DNA of 64,000 nucleotides from Augochlora pura. Its lineage: Eukaryota; Arthropoda; Insecta; Hymenoptera; Halictidae. The stretch's first letter is position 1, and each line of letters begins with the position of its first letter. The stretch covers positions 20,707,640 to 20,771,639 of the forward strand of contig NC_135781.1 in assembly GCF_028453695.1 (NCBI RefSeq). Direction: 5' to 3'. The notes below the pieces were generated by a model. The model was not told the DNA's origin. It made no database searches and saw only the letters and a list, made by a program, of their open reading frames with translations. Below, piece by piece: positions 37,860-46,412 of the stretch. The translations under genes and the position numbers were made by a program.

Positions 37860-38104
37860 CCCTTAGCGGACAACGACTTTTCCGACCAACTGAGGTAGCA
37901 GGACGAGGCGATTTTCCCAGATGTGTCGATTGTCTTCTACGTAAATCATTTTAATTTGTATGTAATTATATGCAACTATATACAATTATATAATTTACAT
38001 ACAAATTATCTTAACATAAACACCGCGTGTCGTCCCTCACTCGCCACTCGTCCTGCCGCGCGAAACACAGTGGCAACTGAGAGTCGCTCCTCGTCCGTTA
38101 AGGG
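37860..38104. mobile_element. TTAA-flanked inverted-repeat element (family 2)
   Basis: A 245-bp element with TTAA on both sides (37856-37859 and 38105-38108). Inward termini are CCCTTAGCGGACAACGA (left) and CCCTTAACGGACGAGGA (right), matching at 14 of 17 positions. The word CAACTGAG occurs as a subterminal direct repeat, 27 nt in from the left end and 23 nt in from the right end. The centre carries a strong hairpin (37953-38007). No transposase frame fits inside. TTAA duplication, C-starting termini and subterminal repeats together support a piggyBac-type non-autonomous element. Confidence 0.72.
37953..38007. repeat. Internal hairpin of the family-2 element
   Basis: The left arm AATTTGTATGTAATTATAT (37953-37971) pairs with the right arm at 37988-38007. 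Only a single one-base bulge is needed, and the loop is 16 nt. As RNA it would form a stem of about 19 bp. Confidence 0.75.
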
Positions 38105-38113
38105 TTAATACTG

Positions 38114-38181
38114 TGGCGTAACCAATTGCCGTTTGTTTTCGGACATAATTAACTTTATATTTATCAAATAAGACATATTAC
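38114..38181 (-). repeat. Dispersed repeat, copy 3 (inverted fragment)
   Basis: The reverse complement reads TAATATGTCTTATTTGATAA, then ATATAAAGTTAATTATGTCC and GAAAACAAA, matching 24504-24565 and 17860-17915 closely. Only the 3' half of the repeat is present. It starts within about 10 bp of the right TTAA of the family-2 element, so the element may have inserted at or in this repeat. Confidence 0.6.
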
Positions 38182-38230
38182 ATTTTCCTATAAAAGTAAA
38201 CAAAATAGAAGAACGAAAAACGAAGGGAGC

Positions 38231-39500
38231 AATCAATCTCGGTAGCCTACTAGTGTTTCCTTTATTTTTACGAAAATAGCTCGCACTGGTTTAAGGGATA
38301 CTTTCACCGGACCGAATTCGTCGGTAACTTCCGGTAAGCTACTTAGGCGGGCCATTTCCCTTTTTCGCTCGAGACGCGAGGGTGCTTCTTCCCTAAAAAT
38401 GTTTACAGACGTCGCGGATACGACTTCGCTCCTATACATAATGCATTTGGCATATAAGAACGTCTCACGTGTTCCTTTGGAGTGTAACAGGATTTAGAGC
38501 GGTAAAGAGACGAGCACACGGGGATAGCGGAAAGGGGACGAGAACCGATATATCGAACCGCGAATTATTCATGCTGACACACGAATCACCGTGGGCCTAG
38601 TTCTTTCGGGGCGGAAAACGGGATCAAAGATGTCCTGGCTGCATGTGAATTCGATTAACCCTATTTCAAGTCGGCGCGGTACGACGACGGCGGCGGCATC
38701 AGCCCCGATCTTATCCGCCTCGCCGTCTAGTCCGCGAGATGCGCTAGTGGTTTTCCGAGCCGTTTACGCGGCCTTTGAGACGGTTCGACGCTGCGGAATC
38801 GTCCGGAATGTGTCAGGAGGATACGCTCCTGAAGAATTAGCGCTTCCTTTCGCTCCCTGTTGGCGTTTGTTTCCGGCACAGTTATTCCTTCGACCGTCAA
38901 CCCTTCGGGTCCCCCTTAATTCACGATCCCTCCGTCATTAATCCCAGAAATCGACTCCTCGATATTTTCGAGGGGTGCTGGCCCTTTCGTGGTTGATTAA
39001 ACGGTCCCATAGACGTTCCAAATTTCACCTCGGAGAGATTTAAGAGTTCCCGGCAAAACGAATGCCAGAATAGCGGAGACGGTGCCGGGTCTTTAACCCA
39101 AAAACGTCCGGCGCATTACAGACCGATAATCGAAAATCAATAAGGACGATAAAAAGCATAAGGAAACCGGAGATACCGCGCGCGCGCGCGCGCGCGCACA
39201 CACACACCAGAGAGAAAGAGAAAGAGGGAGGGGGAGAAGCTCCTTGCATAATAAATCTCTTCTTCGAACCCTGCGCGATCGTGTAAAGTAGACTTCGACC
39301 TCGATACGTTCGGAAAGTCTCGCGCGAAAACCAATTGATTCGATCGCGATCCTATCGTCTGCGCGAATAACGACGGCGGCACATTATCTCGCGATAACGG
39401 CTGTCCTAATGCAACCTGGCTAATTAATACATGCAAACACTGTGCTCTTGTTAGGTCTAAATAAGTCAGGTTGAACGCTCAGAGCTCTAGCAGTGTTCTA
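38231..39500. other. GC-rich non-coding block
   Basis: CpG-rich block with a CG/CA dinucleotide run. Frames of 68-116 codons are compositional; none is accepted. Confidence 0.5.
39177..39208 (+). repeat. (CG)n followed by (CA)n run
   Basis: About ten CG units pass directly into five to six CA units, then a GA-rich stretch to 39236. A CG run turning into CA is what deamination of one strand would leave, but replication slippage explains it equally well. Confidence 0.85.
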
Positions 39501-40080
39501 AGATATCCTCACTGTGCGATATAGACAGATCTTTTTCACTTTTATGAATTAGTGAAACGACCATACCATGAGATAATAACCATGTATTATATGATGTATA
39601 TCATATTATAATAACAGTGACGTAGAGACACTTTCGCGCTTCCATTAAGGATTCCATAATCAATTGTATCTATCTCTTTCATAGTTGATATAAATACATG
39701 TCTAGTGATTTTTACGACTGTACTACTGTACTTCTCTGAACAAAACCGAGGAAAGAACAATTATGTCTGGAGTGCGGATCTTTCTACGGAATAAACTTCG
39801 TCTACATGAATTCTGAGAAAGGGGAGTTCGATGAGAATGTATTTTTCCTTTCAATATTCCGAAAAAGTGGGAAACACTGTAACAACGTTGTTAAATTCTT
39901 CCAACATCTTCGCTGCTCTGCATTTTACTGATTCCTTTTTGCTACAAAGGCATAACATTTGCAAACTAATTGATGGGTCATTAAATATGGAATGCATATT
40001 TACTTTACCGTAAAATCTACGCATTTTATACTGAATAATAATCTAACATGTCGTATCCACTGTATCGTGAAATTATTCGA
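39501..40080. other. AT-rich valley
   Basis: AT-rich DNA. Nothing discrete is seen. Confidence 0.5.
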
Positions 40081-40856
40081 CCGTTCGTAGATACGGTTGA
40101 TACTTCAAGCTCCCGTAATAGTGAGAAGACGGATGAATTTCTGACGACGTGGAGGTAGCCTTCGGCGACTATCGAAATCCTAGCGTGCGTTGATGAATTT
40201 GGCAATCGTCAGCCGAAATTGGCGCAGAATTGTCCGAGGCATTCCGAAAAGCCGGGATACAGGAATCGCGATCTTAGATGGTGCAGGTACCAGGAATACT
40301 TAATAGGAACGGGTCCGAAGTCCGCATAGGCATCCGATTTAGCTAATGAATAGGATAGTCGGGGGTTGAAGCACGCAGAGTCGCGGCCTAGTTATTCGTT
40401 CGGTGAATCGAGGAGCGGTTTAATTGCCGATACTCGACCCGATACGGTTGGTTAATCGAACGTCTTCCTTGCAACGTTGAATTATCCAACTCGATCAAGG
40501 AGCAACTCGACTGTTCTCATCGGTGGATCATGCGATATGCCTTTGAGGATCAGGCGGCTGGACCTCGAGAGTATCATCGAAACGCACGTGCGCGCACCGC
40601 GCTCGATACACACATACATGCAACATGTGCAGTGCCGCATCTCGGCCGCTGTGGGCATATATCGCGGCGCGTCGGAGGCTTTCAGCATGAATATGTCGCT
40701 ATCTCGGCGCCAGTGGACAGGTATACAGGCGGGGTACATAAACGTGGCCGAGCAATAATCCGTTTCATCTTGCGGTCAAACGATCGGTCGCCGCGGTATA
40801 ATACGAAAGCACGATCCTCCAGCTGCATGTAGATTTTGTTCGCATACCTTCCGCGA

Positions 40857-40890
40857 ATACGCCGCGCCGCGCCGTGCCGCGCCGGCCCGG
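40857..40890. repeat. GCCGC pentamer-type repeat
   Basis: GCCGC units with one GCCGT variant, ending in GCCGGCCCGG. Related to the GGCGC repeat at 29661. Confidence 0.75.
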
Positions 40891-40918
40891 ATATTTCTCG
40901 ATACTATGCCCCGATCGA

Positions 40919-40975
40919 TCCCTTCCCTTCTCTTCCTCTTCCTCTTCCCTCTTTCTCCCGTCCCCCCCCTTTTCC
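40919..40975 (+). repeat. Pyrimidine (TTCC/CTT) tract
   Basis: CCTT/TCTTCC units ending in a run of eight C. The opposing Glu/Arg-rich frames derive from it. Confidence 0.75.
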
Positions 40976-42191
40976 ACGTGGCGCAAACACTCCGCCGTAC
41001 TCCGTAATCGTGATTCAATGCATCGCGAGGGCACTCGTTCGCGTTGTGTAGTTAGTTTTTGCGATTATCAAGCCGGTGGGCACTCAGGCACCGGAAGCGC
41101 ATCGAATTCACGGAGGTTTCGCTGGGTCTGCGATTCCTGAGGAACAACCCAGGTTGCAACAGCTGCGCGGGATTTCTTGTAAATTGATAAACGGGCCGCG
41201 AGATAACGCCGAGATTGTCAGCCGCGCCTCAATGAGCCCGAAGAAGTTCACGCTGTAAATGATATAAATAAAATCAACCCGAGATTGCCGCGACTATTTA
41301 TCATTCGGCGAAAATGGCCTCCTCGCCCCTACCTCGGCCCCATTAATAACACCGGGAAAACTCATTTTCGTCCGTCTGAGCGCCCTGCGCTCCGCTCGCG
41401 CCGCTCCGCGCGTTCTACTGCGAATAGATCTCGCGAGGTGGGAACAGCCATTTAAGAAAGAGATAGGGGAGCCTTAAAATTCCGTGCGATTTTGCTGGTA
41501 TTGAATTATAGGGGATATTCCGGGCGCTAGCGTGGATGGTCTGCCAGGGAAAGTGTATAATTGATGAGATCGGCAACTGGTAAAATAGATGGAGTTCGAA
41601 GAAAGTTGGAATTACCTCTTCGGCCGCGATCGGATCTAGCTTCTCGCGAGATCTGGAACGTAAATGACCGAAGTTCGGGTTTAATCGAGTCAATTTCAAT
41701 TTTCCGTTTCCTTTTCGTTTTTTTTTATTCGACGGCGATCGCGCGTATGGTGTCGCGACGGCAAGCGACACGCCCGCACAGCCGCTTAATATTCCGACTA
41801 AGGGTCACAAATCTAGTTTTAAAGCGTCTCCTGAATAAATCATGGGGCGACGATCAATTTATCCTTACGGCTTCGGTGCACCGCAAACTGCATCAATAAT
41901 GGACAGTATATAAACAGACACAGCGGGTGGATAAACCGAGGAAAAGAAACCGGCGGTCCTTTTACGCGGTACGCAAACATGCGCGCTCGAAAATTCGGTC
42001 CGTCGAGCGTTGCGCCGCGGGGACCAAGCGTTTGAACAAATATTTTCGTTGGGAAACTTCTCGCGGCGCTCGAAAGCTCGGCGATCTTCTTTAAATATTT
42101 CCACCGGTTAAGCATATCCGACTGCCGCGCCGGCGGAACAACGACGCGATCGATCTTCGTCGATCCCGTTGATCGTTGAGAACCGCTGGCG

Positions 42192-42283
42192 GATCTTGTA
42201 CGCTTTTGCTATCGAGGCGAAGGATCCGAGCGTGATTGAAGACCGATGGGTCTCGGTCATAGGTGCTCGACGGAGGAGAAAGA
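42192..42283 (+). repeat. Local duplication, unit A
   Basis: It shares with 43379-43476 the segments GTACGCTT.TGC, CTATCGAG.CGAA and a perfect 27-bp core at about 42223-42250 that begins GATCCGAGCGTGATTGAAG and ends GACCGATGG, followed by CATAGGTGCT. Both copies are in the same orientation and read through in one plus-strand frame (KDPSVIEDRW in both). That may be a trace of coding origin or simply follow from their close similarity. Confidence 0.75.
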
Positions 42284-43378
42284 TTGAAACGATGCGAGCG
42301 CATAGTTCTGGCCAGCCGGCTACGGATTCCCAGCAACTATTCGAACTTTCATTGTCCCGTTTTAATATCGATCTTTAAAGAACACCGTTTTACTTTCACT
42401 GGCACATTTAAGCCTATTACATAGATGCGCGTTTACGCGCTGCGACGTAACGATGCACAGTGGTCGGTTTCTTTAAAAATTAATACTTTTTATATATTCG
42501 TTTAGATTGCGAAATTGTGTATAAGAAACACACTTGGCTGGATTGGAGTATGAGACAAGAATATAATGCAGTATTAGCAGAGAATTGTTGGGAATGTTAT
42601 CGTCAATAACAATCTTTCCTTACTAGCATAAGTGCACAGTTTATTCTGTTTTGGCCCCCTATGCACACTTTGCAATATAAAAGACTTGAAGTTAAGATAA
42701 ACGATGACTAACATGTTCTGAGCAGTACAGTAATTCTGCTCAATCGTCCTTTAGATTATAAAAAATAATGAAAGAGGTTAATCGATTATTAGAACCTCGC
42801 GCTTCGTACTTATGGTTACCGATTGTCAACAACTATAAAAACGAGGCGCAAAACAGGAGAAACCTGCAACGTAAGAAAGTGTTTCGAACGACATCACAAT
42901 ATACTTTGAAATGAACTAATACGATGTATAACGGTGACTAAAAAATGCCGACCACGTGGAACGAAACGGAACAAATAGAGGCCGCTCAGAATTAATGTAA
43001 CATTCACGTGTTAACTTCACACTTTCGCAAGCGATTACGTTTCAAGTTGTCGCGCGGCCTATACGTTTCTTTGACGTTTCTGCTGGTCAAGCTTGCCGTT
43101 GGATACGCACAATTTGTCAACGGGCCAGTATCAGGGCGGGAAACTCGATTCGAAGTCCAGCGGACGGTCAGGATCGGTATGCGGAGACGTTATTTTCATT
43201 AATTCCGTGACGAATCACGCGCAGCCGTCGGACGATCCTACTGATAATGGCGATCGGGCTCGCGTATCACGGTTACACGAGAAAACATTCGGTTTATTAT
43301 TAGCTTTGAGCGGTGGATCGTGATTGCGCGTTGCCGGCCAGAAACAGAAAGAAAAAGGGGGGAAGGAGTTACATGTGG
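42284..43378. other. AT valley and GC block between the duplicated units
   Basis: 42361-42970 is AT-rich and 42971-43378 is GC-rich. No gene, repeat boundary or RNA gene is recognised. Confidence 0.5.
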
Positions 43379-43473
43379 GTCTCGTACGCTTATGCTCGCG
43401 CTATCGAGACGAAAGATCCGAGCGTGATTGAAGACCGATGGCCCGGCCATAGGTGCTGCGCGGCAGAAGAGGA

Positions 43474-43476
<3 letters not shown>
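43379..43476 (+). repeat. Local duplication, unit B
   Basis: Second copy of the 42192-42283 block, with a 5-6 bp insertion (CTCGCG) after TATG and several substitutions outside the perfect core. It runs straight into the G homopolymer. Confidence 0.75.

Positions 43477-43478
<2 letters not shown>

Positions 43479-43504
<26 letters not shown>
43479..43504 (+). repeat. G26 homopolymer
   Basis: Twenty-six consecutive G, followed by further G-rich sequence to about 43570. Such a run can form G-quadruplexes and is a classic site of length error. The poly-Gly and poly-Pro frames over it are artefacts. Confidence 0.9.
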
Positions 43505-44870
43505 CAGAGGGGCTGCAGGCGCAGGGAGAACCTGGTTCCAAGGGCTGAGGAGGTGGGGGAGGAAGGGTGGCAGGACGAGTAGAACGAATGAGAATGCGAC
43601 CGGTAAATCGTATCGTGATACAGCGAATCCTCGCCACGGAACGTGGGCGACTCCGCTTCATTTGCGTGCACGCTTGTGCGTGTATTCCTGCCGGCGAGCG
43701 TGACGCTGCGTCGCGACGCGCAAACCGGCCGTCTAATCGCGTGAAAGAAAATCTCGTGTTCCCTTCGAAGTGACAACCTTTTAGGGCCCTGGAGACAGAA
43801 CCCCGAGTACGCGAATGCAAATTTCGGATAGCGGACGATTTACGACGGGCCCGCCTGCCAACACCGTTGTCCAGGCCCGACCGACTAAGTCAACTATTTA
43901 TAATTAAATAAGCTCGTTCGCGTAAACGCACGCCCGTCCCTCAATTTACGCGGTTTGAATTTAGACAACTAGTAAATCTTTGGAACGTTCACGAATTAGT
44001 CAAAAAATTACAAAGTGTCATTACAGACATTGCCGCAAGCATTGAACGAGTCTTAAAATTCAGCTAATATTCAATGAAATATTGCAGCAAGGTAAATTTA
44101 TGAAAACATGGGGAAAGAAAATATCGAAATAAAATCGTCTGAAAAATGTACGTTAACAATGAAAAGGAGGTGGAACTTCCAAATATTTCAAACGATGAAG
44201 ACGAGTCTTTCAATCACTCAAAAAGGAAAGGTTGATTGTTTTAAATTATTGTAGCAATAGCGACTCCGATTAAAATTTAGTTTTGTTTTCTGAAGCGTCA
44301 ATTAGTGTTTTATTAAGCTATTTTTAAAACATTTTTTTCATTTCCAACATTTTTTTTTTCGTACTTCTCAAATCTATTTACGCGATTTTCATTCTCACTT
44401 GCATATTCAGAAAAGATAAAGCAACAAATGCGTATTCTCTATTACATATATAAATTATATTGAAGATGTCGCATACAATAAATATGAAATATTAATTAAT
44501 TAAATATTATGCTTTAAATGCATAAAATTTGCGGTCTGAGTATACTATATTGCTATGATTCTGCCCAGAAAAGGAGAGAGAGAGAGAGAGAGAGTTACAA
44601 AAAATAGTGAGAAGATAGTTATTATTAGACAGCGAATTTTATGACAAAATTGGTTTGACAAAAATGGGTATAATTAAAAGGATTTTAAGAACGCCGATAC
44701 ATCATTCGCAACATATTAAAATTGTTAGAGGAAGACCGAAATGTCCAATTAGTATCTGCTTCTTACAATCGTATACAGACAAATTTTATTTAGCACAAAG
44801 GTCCGCAGTCTAGCTATAATGAACAGCTAACAAAGTATACGCGAATTGCTAAAGGATCAACGGCTTATCA
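43505..44870. other. GC block then AT-rich valley
   Basis: 43505-43970 is GC-rich and 43971-44870 is AT-rich, with a short GA microsatellite. Opposing frames of 128-139 codons at 43390-43820 are generated by the G-rich tract. Confidence 0.5.
44573..44594 (+). repeat. (GA)n microsatellite
   Basis: Eleven GA units in an AT-rich setting. Confidence 0.9.
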
Positions 44871-44876
44871 CTGTTA

Positions 44877-45074
44877 ATGGCGGAGGACTATAGGGCGAAA
44901 CGGCCAAGTGGACTCCTACCTAATATATATCCAGATCCTTCAATTATTGATAGTTTCAAGGAGCTAATATCTGCGGAGTTTCAACCGGAGAGTCTTGAGG
45001 ATCGTTCAGGATATTACACGCATCTAACCAATAAGATGATCGGGTGGTTACGCCGAGCGAACGAGAATGTTTAA
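44877..45074 (+). CDS. Possible small protein or last exon, unidentified
   Basis: An ATG in an acceptable context (GTTAATGG) opens a 65-codon frame. The product is hydrophilic, acidic at the start, with a Pro-rich loop (NIYPDPSIIDSF), and ends in WLRRANENV. I do not recognise it. There is no signal peptide or membrane segment. The composition is more protein-like than most frames in the window, and AATAAA follows 104 bp after the stop. A possible splice acceptor (TTTTATTTAG, about 44784-44793) lies upstream, so this could be a terminal exon with its start inside it. A chance frame of this length is not rare, so confidence is low. Confidence 0.35.
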   Translation: MAEDYRAKRPSGLLPNIYPDPSIIDSFKELISAEFQPESLEDRSGYYTHLTNKMIGWLRRANENV

Positions 45075-45177
45075 GACGGATGTGCAGGAATAGAGCAACC
45101 GAGAGGATAATTGGGATTTAGAACGGGTTCATGAAACCGTGAAGATTGCCGACGGTAGACACATGTAAGAACCGTGT

Positions 45178-45183
45178 AATAAA
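45178..45183 (+). promoter_or_regulatory. Candidate poly(A) signal AATAAA
   Basis: Canonical hexamer 104 bp downstream of the stop of the 44877-45074 frame, on the same strand. Confidence 0.4.
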
Positions 45184-45261
45184 TAGAATAGCGTAACGTG
45201 TGCAACCAAAGTGGAACCTTGGTCTTAACAGTTTCGATCAAATGATTCTCAGCAATTGGTG

Positions 45262-45267
45262 TTTAAT
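45262..45267 (-). promoter_or_regulatory. Candidate poly(A) signal ATTAAA
   Basis: The minus strand reads ATTAAA about 70 bp downstream of the end of the frameshifted gene at 45339. It is the commonest variant hexamer, so the position is plausible but the evidence is limited. Confidence 0.35.
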
Positions 45268-45338
45268 CATGTTTGATGAAGGTGGTTTCTATTATTTTTA
45301 GTCTATTGACGCGTAATCGCGTTACTACAAAAAAAGGG

Positions 45339-46236
45339 TTAAAAAAGTTTAGCCGAATGGATTTTTTGACATTTGCTTACCTCCTGCGGAATGTTCATTT
45401 GTAGCCACGTGTTGGGTTCTTTTCTCCACGTGTTCCAAGGAGAAACGAAACGTCATCTGGCCAAATATTTAGGCGTGCGAGCAAGACGTCTCTGAGCTCC
45501 GCAATCTCGGGCTGCCATAGATGGAACGCATGGCAATGCTTGGAGATTTGTTTTCATGAAATATGGATATTTCAAAGCAGCGGTTGTTTATTTGAACGTT
45601 GAGTACCGGCTGGTACTGCAGATGTTTGTTTACCGAGGCTTCTAGAAGCTTCTGGAAAAGTGAGGCTTGTTTTTCCCCTGTTGTTGATGCTGCGTTCATG
45701 ATTTACTAATTCTACATTACGAAGCATAGGACCATTTTTCGTTACACGTGCACATAAATCCTGCAGAGTTGTTAATTCGATTTTTTTTTCTGCTTTCAGG
45801 TAAGCGAACAGAAAGGCGTGTTTAGTTGCATGGGGTATGGAGATTGCAGGTGCATGGTAACGTAACGATTTAAATAGTTCGCACAAAGTGTCGATCGAAT
45901 TAAAGTAATCGTCGCTTACTAAAGTCGCTGTTTTTGATTGATAAAATTTGCATTCATTCGACGTCAGGTTATATTGGCACCGACATCGAAGTCCTTTCCG
46001 AAAATCAATCTCGTTAGTACAATGCAGTGACTTTTTCATCGAATGCCGTTCGTCTATTAACAAGAGGACTTGCTGTGTCAAAGGATAACACGTAATTACC
46101 TGTCCAGGCAATGATTGCCCGTCGATGATTTCTTCCAGCGCCTTCGGAGCCCAGATTTTATTTTATCCGACTCGGTCGACGTAAAACACGAAACTACGGT
46201 CGCCATAGAAATTTCGCTTGTCCTCCGTTGTTTCAT
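45339..46236 (-). pseudogene. Unidentified protein-coding gene with four 1-bp frameshifts
   Basis: The strongest coding signal in the window. From the ATG at 46236 the reading moves through the frames in order. It is open to about 46165, then a one-base loss in an A-run (about 46156-46164) leads into a 196-codon frame free of stops (46162-45572). A one-base gain near 45700, a one-base loss near 45542 and a one-base loss in a T-run near 45449 keep the sense. Together this gives about 290 residues with no nonsense codon in the chosen path. Protein-like stretches include IWAPKALEEIIDG, LIDERHSMKKSLHC, a CxC-x8-C cluster (RCRCQYNLTSNEC), LFAYLKAEKKIELTTLQ, LLEASVNKHLQYQPVLN and a Trp-rich tail (LNIWPDDV, then WNTWRKEPNTWLQMN). 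No membrane segment is obvious. I do not recognise the family. The end is either TAA at 45341-45339 or, if GTAAGC (45380-45375) and TTTGTAG (to 45325) delimit a 56-nt intron, a TAA immediately after it. An in-frame stop lies upstream of the start, and further 5' exons are possible. Only indels and no nonsense: a recent pseudogene, or a live gene with assembly errors. Confidence 0.6.
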
Positions 46237-46334
46237 ATCGGGTAGAGACGCGTGATTTATACTTTTAGTTTCTGTTTTATGGTCGTCCAAGTTTGTTGCC
46301 CGCGAGAAATAAAATGCGTGATATATTGCTTAAT

Positions 46335-46412
46335 ATGGCTGCCGACGCTGAAATAATGCTATCGACATCGGAAGTCCGAATGCAACCCGGCTTCCCCGTT
46401 ACGTTTAAATGA
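46335..46412 (+). other. Short divergent frame beginning MAADAE
   Basis: An ATGGCTGCCGAC start opens 25 codons to a stop, about 100 bp upstream of and divergent from the frameshifted gene. GC-rich Ala-leading starts of this kind are common at real genes, but 25 codons prove nothing. It could be a first exon, an upstream frame or chance. Confidence 0.15.

Larger units (their letters stand above)
40081..42191. other. GC-rich non-coding block
   Basis: Holds GCCGC repeats (40857) and a pyrimidine tract (40919). The frames of 80-118 codons lie on both strands over the same bases and are rejected. ATTAATTAGAACG-type islands are fewer here than in the other GC-rich blocks. Confidence 0.5.

Noticed and set aside
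37890..37912. let-7-like string TGAGGTAGCAGG
   Set aside because: Only about 11 of the first 12 bases match and the rest diverges. It lies in the arm of a transposable element with no suitable precursor hairpin at that position.
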